Source: Sphingomonadales bacterium (lineage in GTDB: Bacteria > Bacteroidota > Bacteroidia > UBA7662). Taken from it: a stretch of DNA of 34,405 nt. Numbering within the stretch: position 1 is the stretch's first letter; every line of letters begins with the position of its first letter. Made by a program: the position numbers and the translations under genes. The notes beneath the pieces are model-generated. The model was given only the letters and a program-made list of their open reading frames with translations, was not told where the DNA came from and searched no databases. The stretch is from positions 1 through 34,405 of the forward strand of contig VHAW01000001.1 of NCBI GenBank assembly GCA_016872225.1, written 5' to 3'. Shown piece by piece: positions 1-7,662 of this stretch.

Positions 1-111
1 AGCCTGACGAGCACGCAATTCCTTAAGAACCCCTGTTTTCTCGAATTTCTTCTTGAAACGCTTGAGGGCCTTGTCTACGGCTTCGTTGTCTTTGAGGTCG
101 ATTTTGAGCAT
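1..111 (-). CDS. rpsU: 30S ribosomal protein S21 (N-terminal part, cut by window edge)
   Basis: The first 37 codons read MLKIDLKDNEAVDKALKRF and then a Lys-rich stretch ending in KELRARQA, the standard beginning of bacterial S21, a small basic protein of the 30S platform near the mRNA exit side. The ATG is at 111-109 and the frame is open to the left edge of the window, so the C-terminus is not visible. It lies 28 bases downstream of the acyl-CoA dehydrogenase stop on the same strand, so the two may be co-transcribed. S21 is usually 60-70 residues, so about half is present. Confidence 0.93.
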   Translation of the reverse strand, partial: MLKIDLKDNEAVDKALKRFKKKFEKTGVLKELRARQA

Positions 112-139
112 GCTTAGAGAATAAGGATGGCAAAGGTAA

Positions 140-1285
140 TCAGGATTCTTTGAACAATTGCCTTGCAATGACCAATTTTTGGATTTCACTGGTCCCTTCC
201 CCAATAGTGCAGAGCTTGGAGTCACGGTAGTACTTTTCTACGGGGAAGTCTTTGGTGTAACCGTATCCGCCAAAGATTTGGACGGCCTCGGTTGATGCCC
301 GCACCGCGACCTCTGAGGCATAGTATTTGGCCATTGCGGAGACTTTGGTGACGGGCTTACCGGCATTCTTGAGCGCAGCGGCTTCCATCGTCAAGAGCTG
401 TGCGGCCTCTATTTCAGTAGCCATATCCGCCAACTTGAAGGCAATCCCCTGGAATTCAGCAATAGGCTTCCCGAATTGTTGGCGTTCACCCGCATACTGC
501 ACCGCTGCCTCCAAGGCTCCTTTGGCAATGCCCAGGGACAAGGCGGCAATACTGATGCGACCTCCGTCCAGAATTTTCATAGCTTGCACAAATCCATCCC
601 CGACTTTACCCAAAAGGTTCTCCTTGGGGACTTTGCAGTCTTTGAAAATCATTTCCGTCGTCTCGGAACAGCGCATGCCCAATTTGTTTTCTTTGCGCCC
701 TTGGAGCCAACCTTCGGTACCCCGCTCCACCACCAAGGCAGAAATGCCATGGGAATCCAAAAGCTCCCCCGTTCTCACCATGACCACCGCAATTTCCGCG
801 GAATTTCCGTGGGTTATCCAACATTTAGCACCATTCAATAGCCAATGATCGCCCTTATCCACTGCGGTCGTCAACATCCTCAAAGCATCCGATCCGGTAT
901 TGGGCTCGGTCAAACCCCAAGCTCCGATCCACTCGCCCGATGCCAAACGGGGCAACCAGCGACGCTTCTGTTCTTCGTTCCCAAAAGCCATGATATGGCC
1001 TGTGCACAGGGAGTTATGAGCCGCCATGGAAAGCCCTATGGAAGGATCCGCCTTGGACAGTTCCACAATGGCCTCCACATATTCCTCGTAGCCCAAACCG
1101 GTTCCCCCATAGGCTTCGGGAACCAAAACGCCCATCAGGCCCAATTGCCCCATTTCTTTGAACAAATCGCGAGGGAATTCCTGGCTCTCATCCCATTCCA
1201 TGGAAAAGGGCTTGATTCGACGAGCGGCAAATTCCTTCACGGAAGAGCCAATCATCCGGGTGCTTTCTGAGGTCTTAAAATCCAT
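140..1285 (-). CDS. Acyl-CoA dehydrogenase (short/branched-chain type)
   Basis: This 381-residue protein is full length for the FAD-dependent acyl-CoA dehydrogenase family, which introduces the alpha-beta double bond in fatty acyl-CoA oxidation and passes electrons to ETF. Visible signatures are the WGLTEPNTGSDA flavin/substrate segment, the RQQFGKPIAEFQ helix, the IFGGYGYTKDFPVEKYYRD segment, and the catalytic base, Glu363, in GEGTSEIQ near the C-terminus, the position used by short-chain and butyryl-CoA dehydrogenases. The N-terminus MDFKTSESTRM matches the usual family start. The chain length of its substrate cannot be told from sequence alone. It follows the HhH gene by 54 bases and may have its own promoter immediately upstream. 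Confidence 0.95.
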   Translation of the reverse strand: MDFKTSESTRMIGSSVKEFAARRIKPFSMEWDESQEFPRDLFKEMGQLGLMGVLVPEAYGGTGLGYEEYVEAIVELSKADPSIGLSMAAHNSLCTGHIMAFGNEEQKRRWLPRLASGEWIGAWGLTEPNTGSDALRMLTTAVDKGDHWLLNGAKCWITHGNSAEIAVVMVRTGELLDSHGISALVVERGTEGWLQGRKENKLGMRCSETTEMIFKDCKVPKENLLGKVGDGFVQAMKILDGGRISIAALSLGIAKGALEAAVQYAGERQQFGKPIAEFQGIAFKLADMATEIEAAQLLTMEAAALKNAGKPVTKVSAMAKYYASEVAVRASTEAVQIFGGYGYTKDFPVEKYYRDSKLCTIGEGTSEIQKLVIARQLFKES

Positions 1286-1289
1286 GTTC

Positions 1290-1321
1290 CAAAACTACGC
1301 CTAAACCAAGAAGCCACCAAC
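1290..1321 (-). promoter_or_regulatory. Candidate promoter of the acyl-CoA dehydrogenase gene
   Basis: On the minus strand, GTTG (1321-1318) is followed after 20 bases by TAGTTTTG (1297-1290), an exact match to the Bacteroidota -7 consensus TAnnTTTG. The -7 box ends only 4 bases before the ATG at 1285, so transcription from it would give a leaderless or nearly leaderless mRNA. It may be a chance match; the gene could instead be read from the upstream operon. Confidence 0.4.
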
Positions 1322-1339
1322 GGCAGAGTTACTCTTTCC

Positions 1340-1981
1340 TTAGGGCTTCAGGTAAGGCAAGACCCTCAGCCATTGCGATGAATCTGTGCCTAGGATTTGA
1401 AAAAGTTCGTTGCTTGAACGATAAGGTCCATGTTGGCGACGGTAGGCCACCATACGCTTTGCAAGCGACCAACCCACGTAAGGGTGATCAGACAAAACCT
1501 CCACATCTGCTTTGTTGATGCTTATTTGTTGAATCGAGGAGCTTTCCAACGTAACGTATCTCAGCACAACCTCAAACGTGATGCTATCCATCCCGTAAAC
1601 TTCCAGCAATTGATGGGCATGAACAAAACCTCCTAACCTGTTCCGGTAGGTCCAAATTCTTCGTGCCAAGGAAGGCCCTACCCCGCGTAATCGCATCAAA
1701 TCGCTCGTGTCTGCCTTGTTCAAATCGATATGTTCCCCGGGCCTAAGTTTGGACAAAAACGCTTTGCCTTCTTGGGCATTTTTCCTGTTCAGCCTTTCTT
1801 CATCCTGCACCTCCTGAATCAACCCCAAGAGATAGGGATCCTTAACCTCTACCGACCCTTCATTGGGCATTGACCATTCCCGAAAGGCGGGGACCGCCCA
1901 GGTCATTAGGGACAAGAATCCCAAACCCAAGGCCTCTTGCTTACCAATACGGGCTATGGAATAAACCCAAAACGTTCTCAT
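1340..1981 (-). CDS. Membrane-anchored helix-hairpin-helix (ComEA-like) protein
   Basis: This is a 213-residue protein with an N-terminal hydrophobic segment (about residues 17-32) and then two helix-hairpin-helix modules. The first, about residues 85-143, contains IDLNKADTSDLMRLRGVGP; the second, about 153-213, contains ISINKADVEVLSDHPYVG. LNKA followed by a Gly-rich hairpin is typical of ComEA-type DNA-binding domains, which bind double-stranded DNA outside the inner membrane during uptake. A role in DNA binding or transformation is likely by family, but no com genes are adjacent. I chose the ATG at 1981; a TTG at 1990 in the same frame overlaps the stop of the MetS-like gene and would add three residues. 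It sits between the NSS transporter genes and the acyl-CoA dehydrogenase. Confidence 0.85.
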   Translation of the reverse strand: MRTFWVYSIARIGKQEALGLGFLSLMTWAVPAFREWSMPNEGSVEVKDPYLLGLIQEVQDEERLNRKNAQEGKAFLSKLRPGEHIDLNKADTSDLMRLRGVGPSLARRIWTYRNRLGGFVHAHQLLEVYGMDSITFEVVLRYVTLESSSIQQISINKADVEVLSDHPYVGWSLAKRMVAYRRQHGPYRSSNELFQILGTDSSQWLRVLPYLKP

Positions 1982-1986
1982 CGATA

Positions 1987-2130
1987 TCAAGCAACCTCTC
2001 CATCCGAATCATGGGTTGAATTCTCCGTGGATTCAGGTGGACTGTTCAACACTTTCCACAAAAAATATCCGGTAAAAGCCGTAACAATTCCTTGAGATAG
2101 CAGCATGGTAATCAAAGCAAGGTTCGTCAT
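1987..2130 (-). CDS. MetS-like small subunit of NSS transporter
   Basis: This 47-residue reading frame starts at ATG 2130-2128 and stops at TGA 1989-1987. It begins MTNLALITMLLSQGIVTAFT, continues through GYFLWKVL, and ends in an acidic/polar tail. One hydrophobic helix plus a short cytoplasmic tail, directly 3' of an NSS-family transporter (34 bases after its stop), matches the MetS small subunit known from the MetPS methionine/alanine transporter of Corynebacterium and from many Bacteroidota NSS loci. Its stop lies next to the start of the HhH gene. Function is inferred from position and topology; the sequence is too short for firm homology by eye. Confidence 0.75.
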   Translation of the reverse strand: MTNLALITMLLSQGIVTAFTGYFLWKVLNSPPESTENSTHDSDGEVA

Positions 2131-2164
2131 CGTTCTAAGGTTTGAAGGAATTATGGGATTTGAA

Positions 2165-3679
2165 TTAAATTCTTGTTTTACGGCGGCGGTAAGCTACATA
2201 AACAGCGTAAGCGATTCCGGCATAGAGTGCGAGCAAGAGAATTCTCGCTCCCTGAACATAATGGTTGCTTGGATTCTGAATTTTGGAAATAATATCCGGC
2301 AAAGACCCCAGAAAGACCGCGAGCAAAATAAGCGGGGTGACGTATTGAATAATGAAGCGGTACACCTTTGGGATTTTCATATCGGCCCCTTCGTTAATTT
2401 CTTTCCAGCCTTGGTCCATTCCAAAAACCCATGCAAACAAAATGACTTCGAGCAAGGCAAAGAGCACCAAACTGACCGTCCCTGCCCAATAATCGTATTC
2501 GTCAAAAACCCCTTCGTTGAAGAAGAAAACGGAGGGCGCACCCAGCACCAAAACAATCAACCCAAAAGTCCACGCAGAGGGACCACGCTTCCACCCAAAT
2601 TCATCCCTCAAAAATGCCATGACCGGGGTCCCCATGGCCAACGATGAGGTAATTCCTGCAAAAAACAAAAGGCCAAACCAGCATATCCCCGCAACGGCCC
2701 CCATCATAGGGCCCCATTGGGTAAATAAATACGGCAAGGTTTTGAACCCTAGTCCCAAACCGCCGCTTTTGGTTAGCTCAACCACCTGATCCACACCTAA
2801 GTAGCCAATCGCAATTGGAATGAGAATAGAGCTGCCCAAGACAACCTCCACAAACTCATTCATCCAACCTGCGGACATGGCGTTCAATGCAATATCTTGT
2901 TTACTGCGGACATAAGCCGCATAACATTGTATGGAGCCCATGCCTACGCTCAACGTAAAAAAGATTTGTCCTGCGGCAGCTAACCAAACCTTGGTATTCC
3001 AGATGGAGTCAAAATTGGGAGTCCACAAAAAATTCAAGCCAACTGTTCCATCCAACAAAGCCCCAAATTCACCGGCTTTGAGGGTGATCCCTTTGTAAGC
3101 CAAAAACAATCCGAACAGCAGGAGCAGCGGCATCCCCACTTTGGCCGCTTTCTCCACACCGCCGGACAGACCTTTGGAAAGAATATAGGTATTCAAGAAC
3201 AGGCAAAACAACCAAAAATAGATGGCTGTATGATTTTGATTCATGGTGATGTAGGAAGCAAAATAATTTGCAACCCCATCCTGCCCCATTCCGTTAAATC
3301 CACCTTGAATGAACATCCATACATAATTCAAAGTCCAACTTTCCAAGTAACAATAATAGGCTGCCACGGCAATGTTGGTAAATATCCCAAAGACACCTAC
3401 ATATTTCCACAAGGCTCGCTTCGGATCCAACTCATGCAAAATGAAAGGAGTTGAATGGTTGCCTTTCTTCCCTCCAAAACGCCCTGTTGCCCACTCAACC
3501 CACAACAGGGGAATACCCATCAACAGAAAACACACCAAATAAGGGATGATAAAGGCCCCTCCCCCATTCTGAATAGCCTGTACGGGGAATCGAAGAAAGT
3601 TACCTAGACCCACCGCATTGCCCGCCATAGCAAGAATTAAACCCAATCGGGATCCCCATGACTCTTGATTGCTGCTCAT
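2165..3679 (-). CDS. Sodium-dependent NSS-family amino acid transporter
   Basis: This 504-residue membrane protein is of the neurotransmitter:sodium symporter family (LeuT/MhsT/MetP type). The start SRLGLILAMAGNAVGLGNFL, followed by RFP and NGGGAF, is the diagnostic TM1 with its unwound sodium/substrate-binding stretch (about residues 10-45). Around a dozen hydrophobic helices follow, ending in a basic YRRRKTRI tail. It imports amino acids or related amines with Na+ across the inner membrane. The adjacent 47-residue gene looks like its MetS subunit, which points toward methionine/alanine-type substrates, though specificity is not provable here. The start is 9 bases from the stop of the upstream RmlD-like gene, so they form an operon. 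Confidence 0.94.
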   Translation of the reverse strand: MSSNQESWGSRLGLILAMAGNAVGLGNFLRFPVQAIQNGGGAFIIPYLVCFLLMGIPLLWVEWATGRFGGKKGNHSTPFILHELDPKRALWKYVGVFGIFTNIAVAAYYCYLESWTLNYVWMFIQGGFNGMGQDGVANYFASYITMNQNHTAIYFWLFCLFLNTYILSKGLSGGVEKAAKVGMPLLLLFGLFLAYKGITLKAGEFGALLDGTVGLNFLWTPNFDSIWNTKVWLAAAGQIFFTLSVGMGSIQCYAAYVRSKQDIALNAMSAGWMNEFVEVVLGSSILIPIAIGYLGVDQVVELTKSGGLGLGFKTLPYLFTQWGPMMGAVAGICWFGLLFFAGITSSLAMGTPVMAFLRDEFGWKRGPSAWTFGLIVLVLGAPSVFFFNEGVFDEYDYWAGTVSLVLFALLEVILFAWVFGMDQGWKEINEGADMKIPKVYRFIIQYVTPLILLAVFLGSLPDIISKIQNPSNHYVQGARILLLALYAGIAYAVYVAYRRRKTRI

Positions 3680-3688
3680 AATTAATAA

Positions 3689-4621
3689 TTAAGTGGAAAT
3701 TGGTTCATTATTCTTGGATTGCACGCCAAATTGCTCCAAAATCATGGCGATACCCTCTTCCAAGGTATGGGGTGAATACTCCAAATCTCGCCTGGCTTTG
3801 TCAATGAGGAAGCCGCTTAAAAGTGGTCGGGCCGCTGGCTGTCCCAAGGCCATTGTGGTAGTGGGTTCTATTAATTTCTCATTTAACTGAAAGTACCTGG
3901 CAATACGCCTCGCCATTTCCAGCACGGACATGTACTCCCCCCCGCTAATGTTGTAAATCCCTGTGGCTTTGCGCAGGGCCACTTGGCAGCAGCCCTCTGC
4001 CAAATCTTCTGCCAAGGTGGGTGTTCGAAATTGATCCGAAACGATGCGAATTACGCGGCCTTCTTCCAAAGACTTTTTGACCCACAACACAATATTGGAA
4101 CGACTCATGTCGGCGGCCAAACCATAGACCAGCACCGTACGCACAATGGACCAAGGGCCCGCATATTGCCTAAGTATTTGTTCAGCATCGGCCTTGGATT
4201 GCCCATAAATACTCAGGGGATTGGGTTCATCCTCTTCAAGATAGGGGCCGCTTTGCCCGTCAAAAACAAAATCAGTGGACAAATGAACCAAATGGGTCCC
4301 CCAGGGTTCACAGGCCTCAGCCACAAAACGCACCGCATCCAGGTTGTTCAAACGGCATGCACTCGGGTCCTTCTCACAATCGTCAACCTGGGTCATGGCC
4401 GCCGTATGGATTACGCAATCGGGTCTGTATTCTGCCATAAAATCCCTAACCGCCTCGCGGTTGGTGACATCGAGGGACCTGTAGGCATAAGAACCAGGGC
4501 CCATGGCAAGTCGCTGCTCTCCTCGCCCCGTTGCCATAATTTGGAGGCCTGACTCTTGACCCAAGCGGTGGAGCAACTTTTGCCCCAGCAAGCCGTTAGC
4601 CCCTGTAATCAGTACTTTCAT
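3689..4621 (-). CDS. RmlD-like NAD(P)-dependent sugar reductase (SDR family)
   Basis: This 310-residue extended short-chain dehydrogenase has a nucleotide-binding loop at the N-terminus (VLITGANGLLGQ, residues 3-14), the HTAAMTQVDDCE segment (72-83), STDFVFDG (115-122) and the catalytic YGQSK (Tyr139, Lys143). This pattern is that of dTDP-4-dehydrorhamnose reductase (RmlD/RfbD) and the MAT2B-like branch. No other rml genes are nearby, so a rhamnose role is not certain and another NDP-sugar or nucleoside substrate is possible. It is the first gene of the minus-strand run down to rpsU. The start ATG at 4621 lies about 158 bases from the tRNA gene that diverges from it. Confidence 0.85.
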   Translation of the reverse strand: MKVLITGANGLLGQKLLHRLGQESGLQIMATGRGEQRLAMGPGSYAYRSLDVTNREAVRDFMAEYRPDCVIHTAAMTQVDDCEKDPSACRLNNLDAVRFVAEACEPWGTHLVHLSTDFVFDGQSGPYLEEDEPNPLSIYGQSKADAEQILRQYAGPWSIVRTVLVYGLAADMSRSNIVLWVKKSLEEGRVIRIVSDQFRTPTLAEDLAEGCCQVALRKATGIYNISGGEYMSVLEMARRIARYFQLNEKLIEPTTTMALGQPAARPLLSGFLIDKARRDLEYSPHTLEEGIAMILEQFGVQSKNNEPIST

Positions 4622-4712
4622 CCCTATAATCTGAATTGCTAGCGCAAAATAGCCATAAGGAAGCCAATATCCGCAGTTAAACGCTTAGATCACGTAGCCA
4701 GCCTGTGTGGTC

Positions 4713-4742
4713 TTGCGTCGTTCCAGCATCGGTGTATATTTG
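4713..4742 (+). promoter_or_regulatory. Promoter of tRNA-Pro
   Basis: TTG at 4713-4715, a 19-base spacer, then TATATTTG at 4735-4742, an exact match to the Bacteroidota -7 consensus TAnnTTTG with ideal spacing. The tRNA begins 37 bases further on. Confidence 0.7.
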
Positions 4743-4779
4743 CAACCCGGTTTAGGACCGGGGGCCTCAAGGAGGTCAT

Positions 4780-4854
4780 CGGGGTGTAGCGCAGTCCGGT
4801 TAGCGTACACGTCTGGGGGGCGTGTGGTCGGAGGTTCGAATCCTCTCACCCCGA
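4780..4854 (+). tRNA. tRNA-Pro (anticodon GGG)
   Basis: This 75-base cloverleaf can be folded by hand. The acceptor arm is CGGGGTG (4780-4786) with CACCCCG (4847-4853) and discriminator A4854. The D arm is GCGC/GCGT. The anticodon stem CACGT/GCGTG encloses the loop CTGGGGG, with anticodon GGG at 4815-4817. The T arm GGAGG/CCTCT encloses loop TTCGAAT. The C1-G72 pair is a proline identity element. CCA is not encoded. Confidence 0.95.
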
Positions 4855-4871
4855 CGATTTTTATTCAGCAG

Positions 4872-4903
4872 AATGCCTCTTGGATTCCAAGGGGCATTTT
4901 TTT
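4872..4903 (+). terminator. Rho-independent terminator after tRNA-Pro
   Basis: AATGCCTCTTGG (4872-4883) pairs with CCAAGGGGCATT (4887-4898) around a 3-base loop, with one G-U pair, and is followed by a run of T to 4903. It is a textbook intrinsic terminator 17 bases after the tRNA. Confidence 0.88.
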
Positions 4904-4927
4904 GACCCCCTAAAAGTTTGCTCATGT

Positions 4928-4958
4928 TTTGACCTGTTTGGAATTTCAAGTAAATTCG
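4928..4958 (+). promoter_or_regulatory. Promoter of the HAD-like gene
   Basis: TTTG at 4928-4931, exactly 19 bases, then TAAATTCG at 4951-4958 (7 of 8 to TAnnTTTG). The same spacing is seen at the tRNA promoter. It lies between the tRNA terminator and the ATG at 5016, giving a leader of about 50 bases. Confidence 0.6.
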
Positions 4959-5015
4959 GGGCGATACCCGATATCCAAATGACAACTAAAATTCAAAAAC
5001 GCTTGCGCCCAATTA

Positions 5016-5444
5016 ATGGAAAATAATCTCAACAAAGCCCTGGATGAAAACGGGCGATTGGCCAGTCCTGTACTCCCCGAAGGGGTCAAAAATTACCTGA
5101 TCGACATCGATGGAACCATCTGCGATGACGTACCCAACGAGGAGCCGGAGCGCATGAAAGACTGCGCTCATTACCCCGATGCCTTGAAAACCTGCAACCG
5201 ATGGTACGACGAAGGAAATGTCATCACCTTTTTTACGAGCCGAACGGAGAATTTGAGGGAAATCACCGAAGCCTGGCTCCAAAGCAGGGGCTTCAAGTAC
5301 CACGGACTGCTTATGAACAAACCCAGAGGCGGCAACTACCATTGGATTGATAACCATTTGGTCAAAGCCACCCGCTACGAAGGTCGCTTCACGGACCTTG
5401 TGAAAGTGACCAAATCCATCGAAGTCTTCCGTGAGTATCTATGA
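5016..5444 (+). CDS. HAD-superfamily hydrolase-like protein (often labelled phosphoheptose isomerase)
   Basis: This 142-residue protein has HAD motif I LIDIDGTIC (about residues 28-36) and motif II TFFTSRTE (about 70-77), then a conserved block MNKPRGGNYHWIDNHLVKA (about 99-117) that supplies the lysine of motif III. It belongs to a short, strongly conserved Bacteroidota family that automatic pipelines often call phosphoheptose isomerase. The sequence shows a HAD phosphatase fold, not a SIS sugar isomerase, so that label is doubtful. Motif I reads DIDGT, so the nucleophile and acid/base aspartates are both present and phosphatase activity is plausible. The substrate is unknown. It lies 49 bases before the S9 peptidase gene. 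Confidence 0.8.
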   Translation: MENNLNKALDENGRLASPVLPEGVKNYLIDIDGTICDDVPNEEPERMKDCAHYPDALKTCNRWYDEGNVITFFTSRTENLREITEAWLQSRGFKYHGLLMNKPRGGNYHWIDNHLVKATRYEGRFTDLVKVTKSIEVFREYL

Positions 5445-5493
5445 CAACCCATCCCTCACCATAAGCCTGTTGAAATTTCTAAATTGACCCCTT

Positions 5494-7662
5494 ATGCAAT
5501 CCATAGTAAACTTTCGAGTCCTTCCTATGTTGACCGCACTTGCAGTCTCTGCCTTTTTCGTACCTTCCATGAACCCCAGCCAAGCCCAAAACAATACCCC
5601 TCCTGATGTTCGCCCCATACCGCACACCACCGAAGTGCACGGCGATTCCTTGGTTGATCCTTATTTCTGGCTTAATCAACGCGAAAATCCAGAGGTCCTC
5701 GATTACCTGCGGGCCGAGAATGCCTATGCAGAAGCCAAACTTGCCCATACCAAAGAGCTTCAGACCAAGCTTTTTGAGGAAATGAAAGGGCGCATAAAAG
5801 AAGATGATCGCAATGTCCCCTATTTCTCGAAGGGATACTGGTACTATTCCAGGGTTCAGAAAGGTCTAGATTACGCCGTGTATTGCCGAAGGAAAGGAAG
5901 TATGGACTCGCAAGAGGAAATCATGCTCGATGCAAATCATTATGCCAAAGGGCATGAATTTTTCAATGTTGCGGGACTTCAAGTTAGTCCCAACAACCGC
6001 TACCTTCTTTTCTTCACCGATACAGTAGGCAGACGCCAATACACTTTATGCATCAAAGACCTTTTGACAGGTATTGATCTTCCGGATCAGGTTTTTCCGG
6101 CTAATGGATCAGCTGCATGGGCTGCAGATAATCAAACTATTTTCTTTGGTACGTCGGATGCCCAAACCCTGCGGGCAGATTGCATTTGGAAGCACCGCCT
6201 TGGACAGGAAACTGCCCGTAAACAATTAATTTTCAAAGAATCGGACGAAACCTTCAGCACCTATGTTTTCGCAGGAAAGTCAGAAAATTTCCTTTATATT
6301 TTGAGCTCTAGCACTTTAAGCTCTGAACAAAGGTATCTCTCCGCCGATCAACCCGATGGCGCTTTTACCGTAATCACCCCTCGTCAAAAAGACCTGCTCT
6401 ATTCGGTCGAAGACTATAACAAAGAATTTTATTTTCTTACCAACCACCAGGCTCTGAATTTCAAATTAATGAAAGCGGCCGTAGGCCTTTCGACGCCTGC
6501 ACAATGGAATGAAGTTATCCCCCACCGCCCCAAAGTACGCTTGGAAAGCATCGAGATTTTTAAGAATTTCTTGGTAATCGAAGAACGAGAAGCTGGTTTG
6601 AAACGTTTACGAGTTCGGCGATGGGATGGAACAGACGATCACTACCTGACTTTCCCTGATCCAGCCTACACGGTGGGGACTGAGATCAACAAAGATTACA
6701 ATAGCGGTGAGCTCCGTTACTCCTATTCCTCTTTGACCACCCCCACCCGGATCGTGGCCTATGATATGACCAAGCGCAGTGAGCACATCCTCAAAACTCA
6801 AGAGGTGGTTGGTGGTCATGAGCCCTCAGCCTACCAATCCGAGCGTATTTGGGTCAAGGCCTCCGACGGTACTGAAATTCCGATATCGCTGGTGTACAAG
6901 AAAGAAATGCGTCGAAGCGGTGGCAATCCCACACTGCTCTACGGTTACGGGAGTTACGGCATCACCATGGAGGCTTATTTCAGCATGAACCGTTTGAGCT
7001 TGTTGGATCGGGGTTGGGTTTTTGCGATTGCGCATATCCGAGGAGGCGAAGAAATGGGCCGTGCTTGGTACGAGGACGGCAAGCTCCTCAAGAAGAAAAA
7101 TACCTTCACTGATTTCATCGCCTGCGGCGAAACCATGCTTTCTAGGGGCTATTGCGAGCCTGATCAACTCTATGCAATGGGCGGAAGCGCCGGCGGATTA
7201 CTGATGGGTGCTGTGATGAATATGCGACCGGACCTTTGGAAAGGGGTGATTGCCGGGGTTCCCTTTGTGGACGTAATCAACACCATGCTGGATGCTAGTA
7301 TTCCCTTAACTACCTCGGAATACGATGAGTGGGGTAATCCTAACGAAGAAACCTACTATCGTTATATGTTATCGTATTCCCCCTACGACAATGTACGTCC
7401 GGTTGTTTATCCAAACCTGCTCGTGACCACGGGCCTTCACGACTCCCAGGTTCAATATTGGGAACCTGCCAAGTGGGTCGCCAAATTAAGGGATGTGCAA
7501 GAACAGGCTGTGGCTCAGGGTTTACCTGCCGCAGAGCGTCGCATTTATTTGGTCACGGATATGGAAGCGGGACACGGCGGCAAATCCGGACGTTACAATG
7601 CCCTCAAAGACGATGCCCTGGAGTTCGCTTTCCTGTTGGACCTCGCAGCTGCTCAACGATGA
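5494..7662 (+). CDS. Exported prolyl oligopeptidase family (S9A) peptidase, protease II-like
   Basis: This 722-residue serine peptidase has an N-terminal signal peptide (hydrophobic core about residues 11-26, ending near SQAQ), a seven-bladed propeller region (about 40-430), and a C-terminal alpha/beta-hydrolase domain. The catalytic triad is visible: Ser565 in MGGSAGG, Asp650 in GLHDSQV and His694 in EAGHGGKSGR. The GGSAGG nucleophile elbow and the SEYDEWGNP segment are those of oligopeptidase B/protease II, which cleaves after basic residues in short peptides; oligopeptidase B in enterobacteria is cytoplasmic, whereas this copy looks exported. It probably degrades peptides in the periplasm. 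Its 3' end overlaps the convergent nuclease gene by 10 bases. Confidence 0.93.
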   Translation: MQSIVNFRVLPMLTALAVSAFFVPSMNPSQAQNNTPPDVRPIPHTTEVHGDSLVDPYFWLNQRENPEVLDYLRAENAYAEAKLAHTKELQTKLFEEMKGRIKEDDRNVPYFSKGYWYYSRVQKGLDYAVYCRRKGSMDSQEEIMLDANHYAKGHEFFNVAGLQVSPNNRYLLFFTDTVGRRQYTLCIKDLLTGIDLPDQVFPANGSAAWAADNQTIFFGTSDAQTLRADCIWKHRLGQETARKQLIFKESDETFSTYVFAGKSENFLYILSSSTLSSEQRYLSADQPDGAFTVITPRQKDLLYSVEDYNKEFYFLTNHQALNFKLMKAAVGLSTPAQWNEVIPHRPKVRLESIEIFKNFLVIEEREAGLKRLRVRRWDGTDDHYLTFPDPAYTVGTEINKDYNSGELRYSYSSLTTPTRIVAYDMTKRSEHILKTQEVVGGHEPSAYQSERIWVKASDGTEIPISLVYKKEMRRSGGNPTLLYGYGSYGITMEAYFSMNRLSLLDRGWVFAIAHIRGGEEMGRAWYEDGKLLKKKNTFTDFIACGETMLSRGYCEPDQLYAMGGSAGGLLMGAVMNMRPDLWKGVIAGVPFVDVINTMLDASIPLTTSEYDEWGNPNEETYYRYMLSYSPYDNVRPVVYPNLLVTTGLHDSQVQYWEPAKWVAKLRDVQEQAVAQGLPAAERRIYLVTDMEAGHGGKSGRYNALKDDALEFAFLLDLAAAQR

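Noticed and set aside
2105..2647. Plus-strand open frame of 180 codons over the NSS transporter
   Set aside because: Antisense to a clear 12-helix transporter; polar composition is the usual shadow of membrane-protein codons.
4707..4913. 68-codon plus-strand frame across the tRNA
   Set aside because: It consists of the tRNA promoter, tRNA-Pro and terminator.
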